From the NCBI RefSeq assembly GCF_014648575.1, contig NZ_BMRJ01000002.1, positions 228,128-292,127 of the forward strand: 64,000 bases of DNA, in the 5' to 3' direction. Each line of letters starts with the position of its first letter. The stretch's first letter is position 1. This DNA comes from Agromyces mediolanus (GTDB lineage Bacteria; Actinomycetota; Actinomycetes; Actinomycetales; Microbacteriaceae). Positions 41,521 through 50,836 of the stretch are shown piece by piece. The notes beneath the pieces were generated by a model. The model saw nothing but the letters and a program-made list of their open reading frames with translations. It was not told where the DNA came from and did no database searches. Position numbers and translations under genes: made by a program.

Positions 41521-42105
41521 GGCCAGGGCGGCGGCGACCCGCTCGCGCAGCACGGGCAGCAGTTCGGCGGCGAACCAGGGGTTCCGCTGCTGCCAGGCCG
41601 TGTTGCGGGGGCTCGGATGCACGAGCGGGACGATCGCCGGCCCGAACTCGGCGAAGTCGCGCACCGTCCGGGTGAGACTGGCGCCGCCCCGCCGACCCAG
41701 GTAGTGCCGCTGCGCGTAGCCGCCGATGAGCAGGGTCAGCCGGAGCTCGGGCATCGATCGCAGGATCGGCGGATGCCACCTCGCGGCGAAGCCGGGCCGC
41801 GGCGGCAGGTCGCCGTTCGGGCCGCGACCCGGGTAGAAGAAGTCCATCGACAGGAACGCGAATGTCTCCGGCGCGCGGAAGGTGGGCTCGTCCACGCCGA
41901 GCCAGTCGCGGAGCCGCGCGCCGCTCGCATCGCTCCAGGGGAGGGCGTTGTCCTGCGCCTGCCTGCCGGGGGACTGCCCGACGACGAGGATGCGCGCGCG
42001 GGGGTCGGCGGTGAAGACGGGCTGCGCCCCGGCGTCCACGAACGCGCGGTTCGCCGGGTCCGCGACGATCGCGGCGCGGATCGACGCGATCGCCTCGGAG
42101 CTCAT
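41515..42105 (-). CDS. uracil-DNA-glycosylase-superfamily protein
   Basis: The protein has 196 residues. It has the family motif ILVVGQSPGRQAQDNALPWSD, in which VVGQSPG corresponds to the water-activating loop of UDG, and VHPSPRNTAWQQRNPW near the C-terminus. RHYLG is consistent with the uracil-DNA-glycosylase-like (UdgX/Udg5-related) YqiX group. It may remove uracil or other damaged bases from DNA; activity is not certain. Its TGA lies inside the last repeat copy (41502-41520), so the gene end coincides with the repeat array. Confidence 0.85.
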   Translation of the reverse strand: MSSEAIASIRAAIVADPANRAFVDAGAQPVFTADPRARILVVGQSPGRQAQDNALPWSDASGARLRDWLGVDEPTFRAPETFAFLSMDFFYPGRGPNGDLPPRPGFAARWHPPILRSMPELRLTLLIGGYAQRHYLGRRGGASLTRTVRDFAEFGPAIVPLVHPSPRNTAWQQRNPWFAAELLPVLRERVAAALAP

Positions 42106-42132
42106 GCGAACGATGATCTCACCCCGGTGGTC

Positions 42133-42218
42133 CGCTGAGCTTGTCGAAGCGGGGTGGGGGTTCCCTTCGACGGGCTCAGGGAACCAGGGGGGCTCAGGGA
42201 ACCAGGGGGCTCAGGGGT
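42133..42218. repeat. second cluster of the same repeat family
   Basis: CGCTGAGCTTGTCGAAGCG (42133-42151) is followed by CCCTTCGACGGGCTCAGGG (42163-42181) and two decaying partial copies (GGCTCAGGGAACCAGG at 42191-42206 and GGCTCAGGGG at 42209-42218). As at the first cluster, a minus-strand gene ends in the repeat (stop at 42211-42213). Confidence 0.88.
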
Positions 42219-43116
42219 CCAGGCGGGCGCGCAGCGCCTCGGCGGCGGCGCGGGCCTCGCTCGCCGCCCGGGCGGCCCGCGCGCGATCCCGTTCGAGCGG
42301 CGGCACCGCCTGCTCGGCGCGGGCCAGTTCGCCCTCGGCGTCGCTCAGTCGGCGTTCGAGTTCGCGGCGCTCGGCGAGCAGGGCGTCCCGCTGCGCGGCG
42401 GCGGCTCCGGCGGCGGCGCTCGCCGCGTCGACCAGCTCGGATGCCTCGGTCGCAGCGGCCTTGGCGGCATCCGCCCGCTCCTCCGCCTCGGCGAGCTCCC
42501 GCTCGGCGCGCGCCCTGGCCTCCCGCTGCTTGCGCGTGCGTCGCTCGGCGAGCTCGTCCGGCGGATCGGCCCGCCGCCGCGCGGCTGCCGGGGCGACACC
42601 TCCCGCGAGCCCGCCGGCGACGGCCCCGTCGAGCTCGACCTCGGTGCCGACGGCTTCGAGCGCCCGCACGAGCAGCCCCGTGCGCACGGCGTCGGCGGCC
42701 GAGGCATCCGTCATCGCCGCCTGCAGCGTCTCGGCGACCTCGTCGAGCACCGGCTGGCGCACGGGCGCGCCGAGCTCGTCGGCGACCGCGCCCGCCTCGC
42801 GGGCGAGGGCGGCGACCACGGTGCGCCGCTGCCGGGCGAGGGCGGTGAGCGAGGCCGCGTCGAGTTCGGCCTGGGCGGCCCGCAGCTCCTCGCCGAGTTC
42901 GAGGAGCTGCTCGAGCTCGTCCCGCCGGTGCCTGGCGAGCTGGTTCACGAGCCAGGCGGCCGGGGCCGGGCGGCGCAGCTCGGCGACCGCGGCCGCGAGC
43001 GCCGGGTCGTGCGGCTTCAGCTCCTTCGCCCGGGCGTTCCGGGCCGCGACGAACTCCGCGGGAAGCGTTCCGTAGAGCTCCCCGGCGATCTCGGCCAGTG
43101 CGTCGTCGTCGGCCAT
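42211..43116 (-). CDS. coiled-coil hypothetical protein
   Basis: The protein has 301 residues from the ATG at 43116; an in-frame ATG at 43161 lies in the palindrome and is less likely. Residues 1-150 include a helical region (PALAAAVAELRRPAPAAWLVNQLARHRRDELEQLLELGEEL). Residues 190-300 are an Ala/Glu/Arg-rich coiled coil (heptads of RKQREARARAERELAEAEERAD type). It has no signal peptide, enzymatic motif or transposase feature. The family is one I know only as actinobacterial hypothetical proteins. The stop codon lies inside a CTCAGGG repeat. The function is unknown. Confidence 0.75.
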   Translation of the reverse strand: MADDDALAEIAGELYGTLPAEFVAARNARAKELKPHDPALAAAVAELRRPAPAAWLVNQLARHRRDELEQLLELGEELRAAQAELDAASLTALARQRRTVVAALAREAGAVADELGAPVRQPVLDEVAETLQAAMTDASAADAVRTGLLVRALEAVGTEVELDGAVAGGLAGGVAPAAARRRADPPDELAERRTRKQREARARAERELAEAEERADAAKAAATEASELVDAASAAAGAAAAQRDALLAERRELERRLSDAEGELARAEQAVPPLERDRARAARAASEARAAAEALRARLDP

Positions 43117-43142
43117 GTCTTCATCCTGCCTCGCCCCGACCA

Positions 43143-43178
43143 GGAGTTGCCCGACTTTCATGAAAGTCGGGCAACTCC
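43143..43178. repeat. 36-bp perfect palindrome, first copy
   Basis: The sequence GGAGTTGCCCGACTTTCA at 43143-43160 is followed directly by its perfect reverse complement (43161-43178). A second 30-bp copy of the core lies at 45578-45607. It sits between the divergent coiled-coil and PadR genes, upstream of the PadR operator region. It could form a cruciform or a strong RNA hairpin. Confidence 0.92.
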
Positions 43179-43196
43179 GAAAAAGTTCGGTATTCG

Positions 43197-43249
43197 GTGT
43201 TGCTAAGTACCGGTACTCAGTGTTACTTTCTAGTGGTACTCAGCAACAC
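43197..43249 (+). promoter_or_regulatory. PadR operator region with three half-sites
   Basis: GTGTTGCTAAGTACC (43197-43211) is inverted relative to GGTACTCAGTGTTAC (43212-43226) and GGTACTCAGCAACAC (43235-43249). The first and third arms match in 14 of 15 positions; the first and second form a perfect AGTACCGGTACT (43206-43217). A possible -10 TACTTT (43224-43229) with a -35 TTGCTA (43200-43205) lies within. It precedes the PadR gene at 43285 and is a strong autoregulatory operator. Confidence 0.75.
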
Positions 43250-43284
43250 TGAATAGCAAAGCATGAAGAGAAGGGAGCATCCCG

Positions 43285-43614
43285 ATGGGCAAGCAGATGA
43301 CCGAGATGCTCAAGGGCACGCTCGAGGGCATCGTCCTCGCGATCATCGCGGTGCAGCCGGCCTACGGCTACGACATCACCGCGCGGCTCCGCGAGCGCGG
43401 CTTCACCGACATCGCCGAGGGCACCATCTACGCCCTGCTCGTCCGAGTCGAGCAGCGCGGCCTCGTCGACGTCGAGAAGGTGCCCTCCGAGAAGGGCCCG
43501 CCCCGCAAGGTGTTCACCCTGAACGCCAAGGGGCACGACGAACTCGAAGAGTTCTGGAGGACGTGGAGCTTCCTCGCAGAACGTATCGAACAGCTCCACG
43601 AAGGGGAGAAGTGA
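43285..43614 (+). CDS. PadR family transcriptional regulator
   Basis: The protein has 109 residues with the PadR winged helix: EGIVLAIIAVQPAYGYDITARLRERGF, AEGTIYALLVRVEQRGLVDVEK, and the wing GPPRKVFTLNAKG. It is followed by DUF1048, ABC ATPase and permease genes, a common actinobacterial exporter cassette. The operator at 43197-43249 suggests autorepression relieved by the exported compound. RBS: GAAGGGAG. Confidence 0.94.
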   Translation: MGKQMTEMLKGTLEGIVLAIIAVQPAYGYDITARLRERGFTDIAEGTIYALLVRVEQRGLVDVEKVPSEKGPPRKVFTLNAKGHDELEEFWRTWSFLAERIEQLHEGEK

Positions 43615-43616
43615 CC

Positions 43617-43981
43617 ATGGCTGCCAAGTGGATCGAAGCCTTGACCGGCTCGCTCGAGCAGAAGAAGCAGTACCGCCAGACGAAGGCCCGCCTCGAGGCG
43701 CTGCCCGAGCCGTACCGCACCGCCGCGAACGCCTGCCAGCGGTACTTCATGTACTACGGCGGCATCACCGACGGCGAGACCCTCGTGCAGATGTTCGTGG
43801 ATCTCGCCGACCTCTGGGAGCGCGCGGCCGTCGACGGCACCCCCGTCGCCGACATCGTGGGCGACGACCCCGTCGAGTTCGCCGAGGAGTTCGCCAAGGC
43901 GTACGGCGGCGCGCAGTGGATCGACAAGGAGCGCGCGCGCCTCGTCAAGGACATCGAGCAGGCGAAGCGAGGTGACCGGAA

Positions 43982-43985
<4 letters not shown>
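43617..43985 (+). CDS. DUF1048 family protein
   Basis: The protein has 122 residues from the ATG at 43617, 2 bp after the PadR stop. It resembles DUF1048 proteins that accompany PadR regulators and drug-type ABC exporters: SLEQKKQYRQTKARLEALPEPYRTAANACQRYFMYYGG, GDDPVEFAEEFAKAYGG. It is helical and soluble. The function is unknown; it may assist the regulator or the transporter. It overlaps the ABC ATPase start by ATGA. Confidence 0.9.
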
Positions 43986-44796
<811 letters not shown>

Positions 44797-44800
<4 letters not shown>

Positions 44801-45561
44801 CCACCCACGCCATCGCCGACACCGGCGTGCTCACCGGGCGCTCGCTGCGCCACATCCTCCGCAGCCCCGACACGATCATCACGACCGCGGTCACCCCGAT
44901 CGCGCTCATGCTGCTGTTCGTGTACGTGCTCGGCGGGGCGATCAACACGGGCTCCGACGAGTCGTACATCAACTACCTGCTGCCCGGCATCCTGCTCATC
45001 ACGATCGCCTCGGGCGTCGCGTACACCTCGTACCGGCTGTTCCTCGATCTGCAGGGCGGCATCTTCGACCGATTCCAGTCGATGCCGATCGCCCGCTCGA
45101 GCGTGCTCTGGGCGCACGTGCTCACCTCGGTGGTCGCGAACCTCGTCTCCGTCGCGATCGTCGTGGGCGTCGCCCTGATCATGGGGTTCCGCACGGGGGC
45201 GTCCGTGGGGGCGTGGCTCGGCGTCGCCGGCATCCTGGTGCTCTTCATCCTCGCGCTCACCTGGTTGGCCGTGGTGGCTGGGCTCTCGGCGAAGTCGGTC
45301 GACGGGGCGAGCGCGTTCAGCTACCCGCTGATCTTCCTGCCGTTCATCAGCTCGGCCTTCGTGCCGACCGATTCGATGCCGGCGCCGGTGGCCTGGTTCG
45401 CCGAGAATCAGCCGGTCACCTCGATCGTGAACACGATCCGGGCGCTATTCGCGGGCCAATCCGTGGGCGGCGAGATCTGGATCGCGCTCGCCTGGCTCGT
45501 CGGCATCCTGGTCGTCGCGTACGGCTTCGCGATCGCGATCTACCGGAAGAAGCTCAGCTGA
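44797..45561 (+). CDS. ABC-2 type permease (DrrB-like)
   Basis: The protein has 254 residues with six hydrophobic segments, typical of ABC-2 exporter permeases: LLPGILLITIASGVAYTSYRLFLDLQGGIFDRFQSMPIARS is the DrrB-type signature region, and AWFAENQPVTSIVNTIRALFAG follows the fourth helix. The start overlaps the ATPase stop. The exporter cassette ends 6-17 bp before the second palindrome, at 45567-45618. Confidence 0.94.
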
Positions 45562-45566
45562 GCCGC

Positions 45567-45618
45567 CCCAACGCGGTGTTGCCCGACTTTCATGAAAGTC
45601 GGGCAACTCGGCGTTGGG
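45567..45618. repeat. second copy of the palindromic repeat, nested hairpin
   Basis: A 30-bp perfect palindrome (45578-45607, core of the sequence at 43143-43178) is enclosed by CCCAACGC (45567-45574) and GCGTTGGG (45611-45618). It lies between convergent genes, where the permease stop is at 45561 and the minus-strand gene ends at 45590. The centre TTTCATGAAA supplies a TGA in each orientation; the minus-strand gene uses the TCA at 45590-45592. It probably serves as a two-way terminator. Confidence 0.88.
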
Positions 45619-46036
45619 TCGGCACGGCGCCGTGGGCGATCGGCACGGCGAGCAGATCCCCGATCCCGACGTCGCCGGGCAGCTCGGCGAGACATCCGCA
45701 CTCCGGGCCGCCGATCTCGAAGCGGGCCGCACGCGCTCGCGACGCCCGGCCGACGAGCCGGGTCTCGCCCGCGCAGACCGCCGCGGCGTCGAACTCGGCG
45801 TCGACGAGGAGGCGGCTCGGCACGCCGTCGACGCAGCCGGTCACCCGCATGAGCAGGATGCCGTCGGCCGCCGCGGGTCGGCAGGGGGTGCCTCGCGCCG
45901 CCGCCAGCGCGGACAGCGAGACGCCGGCGACGATCACGTCGGTCACCGTCATCCGCGTCTCCGCGGGCCAGAGCCCGGGGGTGTGCGGGTCGGGGATGCT
46001 GAGGCGGAGCGTCGGCAGGATGGTCGTCAGGGTCAT
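45590..46036 (-). CDS. hypothetical protein
   Basis: The frame gives 148 residues from the ATG at 46036, with the stop inside the palindrome. It contains ILPTLRLSIPDPHTPGLWPAETRMTV, VIVAGVSLSALAAARGTP and PAAADGILLMRVTGCVDG, and two Cys-containing segments (GGPECGCLAEL). It is soluble, with no signal peptide. I do not recognise it. It lies 110 bp after the toroid gene on the same strand. Coding is supported by codon bias (high third-position GC) but not by homology I can name. Confidence 0.5.
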   Translation of the reverse strand: MTLTTILPTLRLSIPDPHTPGLWPAETRMTVTDVIVAGVSLSALAAARGTPCRPAAADGILLMRVTGCVDGVPSRLLVDAEFDAAAVCAGETRLVGRASRARAARFEIGGPECGCLAELPGDVGIGDLLAVPIAHGAVPTQRRVARLS

Positions 46037-46146
46037 GCCGTCCGGTCTACGCCGGATCGAGGCCGGCCGACGGGGGCCCGACGGAGTCCGAACGGCCCGG
46101 CGCGCGATCCGAACGGAATCCTCACGCCCGCCGGCGGGCGGATGCC

Positions 46147-47097
46147 TCAGCGGCGCGTGAGCGCGGCGGGCTCCGCCCAGCGCAGCACCCGGAGCGCCCG
46201 CAGCGTGTTCCACCGGCTCGGCTGCCCCTCGGGCGCCTCGACGACGTAGCCGCGCAGCGTCGGCCGCTGCGGTCCGGCCGGCCAGCGGCCGTCGGGCAAC
46301 CGCTGCGCGAGCAGCAGCTCGAGCGCCGGGGCGAGCCGCGCGTCGGGCGCCCCGCCGTTCAACCGGAAGTGCTCGAGGGCGCGCAGCACGTCGTAGAACC
46401 AGTACATGGGGAACGCGAACGTCGCGTACTGCGGGTTCGCGAGTTCGCCGGTGCTCCGGCGGCGGAACAGGCTGCGCTCGAGCAGGTACTCCTCGCCCGT
46501 GCGCACGGCGTCGGCGATCGAGGCATCCGCCGTTCCGGTCTCCCGCTGGTACGCGCGCAGCCCCTCGAGCACGCAGAGCGTGCTGTCGAAGGAGGAGCGC
46601 ACCGACTCCTCGACGGGGTCGCAGTTCCAGCCGCCGTCGCTGAGCCGCTGGCCCAGCAGACGGTCGACCAGGCGATCGGATGCCTCGTCGAGCACCCCGA
46701 AGTACGCGGCGTACGCCAGCACGCCGCCGTTGACGCACTCCTCGATCTCGCCGGCGAAGAAGGGCCGGCCGCCGTCCTCCTCGGGCCAGTGCACACCCTC
46801 GCGCACGCGTTCGATCGCGGTGCGCACCTCCGGCGCCTTCGGGTCGACGCCGAAGCGGAGCAGCACGTGCAGGGTCCACATCACGCTGTCGCGCTCGCGC
46901 TGCGGCCCGTACGTGAAGCCGCCCCAGTAGCCCCGCTCGTCCTGCAGCTCGAGGATGCGCGCGGCGAGCCCCTCGCGCGTCGCGAGCGCCCGTTCGGCGG
47001 CGACGAGATCACTCGGCGAGTCGAGCAGATCGCGTTGCACCTGCCAGCGGATCGCGGGGTCGGCGTGCAGCAGCCAGTCGATGACGTCCTCGTCCAT
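46147..47097 (-). CDS. alpha/alpha-toroid protein (squalene-cyclase/prenyltransferase-like)
   Basis: The protein has 316 residues from the ATG at 47097. It consists of repeats of QDERGYWGGFTYGPQRERD, EDGGRPFFAGEIEECVNGG, RLSDGGWNCDPVEESVRSSFDS and RLPDGRWPAGPQRP, which resemble the QW/helical toroid repeats of terpene cyclases, prenyltransferases and alpha-alpha barrel enzymes. The DxDD or DxxDD acid motif of active terpene cyclases was not found. No terpene pathway genes are near. The role is unknown. Confidence 0.75.
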   Translation of the reverse strand: MDEDVIDWLLHADPAIRWQVQRDLLDSPSDLVAAERALATREGLAARILELQDERGYWGGFTYGPQRERDSVMWTLHVLLRFGVDPKAPEVRTAIERVREGVHWPEEDGGRPFFAGEIEECVNGGVLAYAAYFGVLDEASDRLVDRLLGQRLSDGGWNCDPVEESVRSSFDSTLCVLEGLRAYQRETGTADASIADAVRTGEEYLLERSLFRRRSTGELANPQYATFAFPMYWFYDVLRALEHFRLNGGAPDARLAPALELLLAQRLPDGRWPAGPQRPTLRGYVVEAPEGQPSRWNTLRALRVLRWAEPAALTRR

Positions 47098-47167
47098 GGG
47101 CGCGATGATGCCACCGGCCGCCGACAGCCGCATCCACCCGGACGGATCCCGGGCCCATCGACGGCAC

Positions 47168-47201
47168 TTTGTCCAACATTTGGCTCAATCGGGCGTAGGG
47201 T
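47168..47201 (+). promoter_or_regulatory. GntR operator and -10, leaderless
   Basis: The imperfect inverted repeat TTGTCCAA/TTGGCTCAA within 47168-47188 is typical of FadR-subfamily GntR sites. A -10 TAGGGT (47196-47201) lies 6 nt before the GTG at 47208, so the transcript is probably leaderless. The -35 is uncertain because TTGTCC (47169-47174) gives a 21-bp spacing. Confidence 0.55.
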
Positions 47202-47207
47202 GGTGCG

Positions 47208-47942
47208 GTGCCCGGAATCTCCCACAACACCCCGCTCTCCACGCAACTGGCCGACGAGCTCCGCCGCCGCATCGCCGAGGGGGAGTACGCCGTCGGCGCG
47301 CTCCTGCCGACCGAGGCCGAGCTGGCCGCCGAGTTCGAGGTGAGCCGCAACAGCCTGCGCGAGGCGATCCGCTCGCTCGTGCACGCCGGGCTCCTGGGCG
47401 CCCGCGCCGGCTACGGCACCTTCGTCGTCGCCGCGAGCGACGTCGCCCCGGCGCTCGCCCGGCGGCTCGACCACGACCGCGCCGAGGACGTCGCCGAGGT
47501 GCGGCTCCTGCTCGAGCGCGAGGGCGCCCGGCTCGCCGCCCTGCGTGCGGGTGAACCGGAGCGCCGGGCCATCCTCGAGGCGCTCGCCGCCCGAGCCGCC
47601 GCCGAGACGGCGCCGGAGTATGCGGCCGCCGACGTGCGCTTCCACCGCGCGGTGCAGGATGCCTCGGGCAACGCCCTGCTCGCCGAGCTCTACCGCGGGG
47701 TCGGCGGCAACGAGCAGGCCCTCGCACCGCTCTCGGGGCCCGAGGTCGACCTCGCCGCCCAGCGCGCCGCGTTCGGGCACGTCGACGACGCCCACGCCGA
47801 GCTCGCCGAGGCGATCGTCGCCGGCGAGCCCGAGGCCGCGGCCGCGGCCGCCGAGCGGATGGTGCGCCTCGCGCACGAGCAGACCGGATTCCCCGGCGCC
47901 GTCGCCGGCACCGCCGCGAGCGACGCCGAGGCCGCCCGATGA
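47208..47942 (+). CDS. GntR family regulator, FadR subfamily
   Basis: The protein has 244 residues with a GTG start. The N-terminal HTH is classic (LSTQLADELRRRIAEGEYAVGALLPTEAELAAEFEVSRNSLREAIRSLVHAGLLGARAGYGTFV). The helical C-terminal FCD-like domain contains metal-binding-type residues (DVRFHRAVQDASGN). It overlaps the CynX-type transporter gene by ATGA and likely controls it. The effector is unknown but probably a small organic or inorganic anion. Confidence 0.93.
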   Translation: MPGISHNTPLSTQLADELRRRIAEGEYAVGALLPTEAELAAEFEVSRNSLREAIRSLVHAGLLGARAGYGTFVVAASDVAPALARRLDHDRAEDVAEVRLLLEREGARLAALRAGEPERRAILEALAARAAAETAPEYAAADVRFHRAVQDASGNALLAELYRGVGGNEQALAPLSGPEVDLAAQRAAFGHVDDAHAELAEAIVAGEPEAAAAAAERMVRLAHEQTGFPGAVAGTAASDAEAAR

Positions 47943-49141
47943 GCCGCGGGGGAGCGGCCCGCGCCCTCAGCCCCGCGCTCGTGCTCGCGGGGCTGCTGCT
48001 CGTCGCGGCGAACCTCCGCGCCGGCATCACCACGGTCGGCCCGGTCCTCGGCGAGCTGCAGCAGGATCTCGGGCTGGCCTCGCTCGAGGCATCCGTGCTC
48101 ATCAGCCTGCCGCTCGTCGCCTTCGCGATCGTCTCGCCGATCGCGCCGGCGGTCGCGAGCCGCATCGGCCTCGAGCGCTCGCTCGGCATCGCCCTCGCCG
48201 CGCTCGCCGTCGGCCTCGTCGTGCGCTCCCTGCCCGGCCTGCCGCTGCTCTGGATCGGCACCGCCCTGCTCGGCGTCGCGATCGCCGTGCTGAACGTCGT
48301 GCTGCCCGCGGTCGTGAAGCGCGACTTCCCGAAGCGCATCGGCCAGGTCACCGGCACCTACTCGGCCGTGCAGGCCGCCTTCGCCGCGCTCGCCGCCGGC
48401 GTCGCGGTGCCCGTCGCGGGCGCGTCGGCGCTCGGCTGGCGGCTGCCGCTCGGCATGTGGGCCGGCCTCGCGCTCATCGCGATCGTCGTCATGCTGCCGC
48501 AGTTCCGGCGCACCACGCACCTCTCGGCGCAGGACCTCGCCGACGCCGAGCACCCCGACCTCTCGGGGCTGCGCTCGCCGTGGCGCTCGGCGATCGGCTG
48601 GCAGGTCACCGCGTTCATGGGGCTGCAGTCGCTCGGCTTCTACGTGCTGATCACCTGGCTGCCCTCGATCGAGGCCTCGGCGGGGATCGACCGGGCCTCG
48701 GCGGGCCTCCACCAGCTGCTGCTGAACGGGGCGGGCATCGCGGGGAGCCTCGCGGCATCCGCGCTCATCCCGAGACTCCGCGACCAGCGCTGGCTCGCCG
48801 CGGGCAGCTCGGCGCTCTTCCTCGGCTCGGTGCTCGGGGTGCTGCTCGCGCCGCAGCTCGCCGCCGGGTGGGCGATCCTCGCGGGCATCGCGGGCGGATC
48901 GAACATCGTGATCGCGCTGAGCTCGTTCGGCCTGCGCACGAGCCACCACGCGCAGGCGGCCTCGCTGTCCGGCATGGCGCAGTCGGTCGGCTATACGCTC
49001 GCGGCGATCGGGCCGATCGCGGTCGGCCTCATGCACGACGTCACCGGCTCGTGGACGCCGCCGCTGCTCGTGCTCGCCGGACTCGTGTGCCTCACGGTCG
49101 TCTTCGGCTTCCTGGCCGGGCGGGACCGCGTGCTCCGCTGA
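47939..49141 (+). CDS. MFS transporter, CynX/NimT family
   Basis: The protein has 400 residues and about 12 helices. The start (LAGLLLVAANLRAGITTVGPVLGELQQDLGLASLEASVLISLPLVAFAIVSPIAP) is typical of CynX/NimT proteins, which transport cyanate or 2-nitroimidazole and are often just annotated as MFS. It shares the transcript with the GntR regulator. The following gap to the serine hydrolase (49142-49260) is short and holds nothing obvious. Confidence 0.93.
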   Translation: MSRGGAARALSPALVLAGLLLVAANLRAGITTVGPVLGELQQDLGLASLEASVLISLPLVAFAIVSPIAPAVASRIGLERSLGIALAALAVGLVVRSLPGLPLLWIGTALLGVAIAVLNVVLPAVVKRDFPKRIGQVTGTYSAVQAAFAALAAGVAVPVAGASALGWRLPLGMWAGLALIAIVVMLPQFRRTTHLSAQDLADAEHPDLSGLRSPWRSAIGWQVTAFMGLQSLGFYVLITWLPSIEASAGIDRASAGLHQLLLNGAGIAGSLAASALIPRLRDQRWLAAGSSALFLGSVLGVLLAPQLAAGWAILAGIAGGSNIVIALSSFGLRTSHHAQAASLSGMAQSVGYTLAAIGPIAVGLMHDVTGSWTPPLLVLAGLVCLTVVFGFLAGRDRVLR

Positions 49142-49260
49142 GCACAGGGCGCCGCCCCGCTCAGCGCCCGGGCCCCGCTGGCCCGCCGAGGGGGTCGTTC
49201 TGCGACTTCCGTTCCGTCCCGGCGCGGCGCCAGCGTCGGAAAGCGACCCCCGCGGCGCGC

Positions 49261-50748
49261 TCAGGGGGTCGCCGCGCGGCGCCGCGCCCGCGCGTAGCCC
49301 GCGAGGCGGCAGACGAGGGCGGCGAGCCCGAGCCCGACGCACACCAGGCCGAGGATCGCCGCCATCGGCAGCAGCCACACCGTCACCACCCAGTTCGTGA
49401 CGAGCCCCGCGTTCGCGTTCATCAGCATCGGCAGCAGCGCCCCGGCGACGACGAGCAGCGCGATCGGCAGCAGCCGCAGCGCCACGAGCGGGCGTTTCGC
49501 GAACACGCGGCGGCGCGCCCAGCGCGGCGCCCGCACGATCGCGACGATCAGGAGGATGCCGATGACGAGCGTGAGCGCGAGCAGCACGGCGTTCAGCACG
49601 GTGAACGGATTCTCGATCGGCAGCACGGGGTCGCCCGTGACCGTCGCGAAAAGGTTCGCGGACAGCTCGCCCGGCGAGCCGGCCGCGTTCGTCAGCACGA
49701 CCACCGCGGTGCCGTCGCCGGGCGAGAAGACCACGTCGCCCGTCCAGGTCGCGAGCGTGCCGCCGTGCCCGACCAGCGGGATGCCCGACGGGGCGCGCCG
49801 ATCCTGCCAGCCGAGCGCGTAGCCGTCGCTCGCGGCCGTCGCGCGGTGCAGGGTCGCGAGCGAGTCCGCGCCGAGCGGACCGACGGTCGCGCCGGTGTTG
49901 AAGCGCATCCAGCGCACGAGGTCGTCGAGCGTCGAGATCACGCCGCCGTTGCCGGCGCAGAGGCCCGGCATCTCCGGCACGTCGACGGCGAAGCCGAGCA
50001 CGACCTCGTAGCCGTCGGCCACGCCGGGGACCTCGTCGGAGCAGCCCTCCGTGGCGAGCGTGTCCGCCATGCCCAGCGGCGCGAAGAGCTCCGTCTCGAG
50101 GAACTCGTCGAACGGCCGGCCCGAGACGTGTTCGACGAGCCGGGCGGCGATCGCGTAGTTCGTGTTGTGGTATTCGAACTGCGTGCCGGGGTCCCAGGCG
50201 AGGTGCCGGTCCGCGAGGCGTGCGACGGCCTCCTCCGCGCTGCCGGCGGGCGGCAGGGCGTACTCGTCGTTCGTGCGGATCGAGAGCCCGGAGCGGTGCA
50301 TCAGGAGCTGCCGCACGGTGACGTCGCCGGCGCGCGGGTCGTCGAGGCGGAACTCCGGCAGCAGGCCCGCCACAGGATCGTCGAGGCCGAACTCGCCGCG
50401 CTCGACGAGCAGCATGACCGCGGTCGCCGTCATCGACTTGCTGATCGAGGCGATCCGGAACGGGGTGCTCGCGGTCACCTCGCGGCCGTCGCCGTCCTGC
50501 CCGCTCGTCACCCGCTCCACCCCGTTGCCGGTGATGATCGCCGCGGCGACGCCGGGGGTGCCGTACACCGCCCGGTAGTCCTCGACGAGCTGGGCGGCGG
50601 AGGGGGCGGATGCCTCGGGCGGCTCGCTCGCCGCCTGCGCCGCCCCGGCGGGCGAGCCCACGACGAGGAGGAGCGCGGCGAGGGCCGCGGCGCCGCCGAG
50701 GGCGAGCCGGCGCGCGAGAGCGGATTCACGGGGGAGTGACTGGTGCAT
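49261..50748 (-). CDS. membrane serine hydrolase, beta-lactamase/class C fold
   Basis: The protein has 495 residues with a signal peptide (MHQSLPRES, then a hydrophobic stretch LALGGAAALAALLLVV and AQAAS cleavage). The catalytic domain has SxxK in FRIASISKSMTAT, the YxN motif in FEYHNTNY and HxG in VGHGGTLA. Three or four membrane helices follow in the C-terminal 120 residues, an architecture of D-aminopeptidase/esterase-like membrane enzymes. The substrate is unknown; a peptidoglycan or small ester is possible. It starts at 50748 without a clear ribosome-binding site and diverges from the histidine kinase. Confidence 0.9.
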   Translation of the reverse strand: MHQSLPRESALARRLALGGAAALAALLLVVGSPAGAAQAASEPPEASAPSAAQLVEDYRAVYGTPGVAAAIITGNGVERVTSGQDGDGREVTASTPFRIASISKSMTATAVMLLVERGEFGLDDPVAGLLPEFRLDDPRAGDVTVRQLLMHRSGLSIRTNDEYALPPAGSAEEAVARLADRHLAWDPGTQFEYHNTNYAIAARLVEHVSGRPFDEFLETELFAPLGMADTLATEGCSDEVPGVADGYEVVLGFAVDVPEMPGLCAGNGGVISTLDDLVRWMRFNTGATVGPLGADSLATLHRATAASDGYALGWQDRRAPSGIPLVGHGGTLATWTGDVVFSPGDGTAVVVLTNAAGSPGELSANLFATVTGDPVLPIENPFTVLNAVLLALTLVIGILLIVAIVRAPRWARRRVFAKRPLVALRLLPIALLVVAGALLPMLMNANAGLVTNWVVTVWLLPMAAILGLVCVGLGLAALVCRLAGYARARRRAATP

Positions 50749-50836
50749 GCCAGGAACGGTATGCATCTCCCGAGGGGTGGACATCACCCCGCGGGATGAG
50801 GCGGGCATCCGCCGCTCGTGGGATCGTTGCGGCAGC

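Noticed and set aside
42211-43116. Transposase or phage tail protein
   Set aside because: The protein is an Ala/Glu/Arg coiled coil without DDE or integrase motifs, and no inverted terminal repeats flank it.
47545-50739. 1064-residue frame running across several genes
   Set aside because: Low-complexity Pro/Arg-rich sequence lying in other frames of the GntR, CynX and serine hydrolase genes, each of which has clear motifs.
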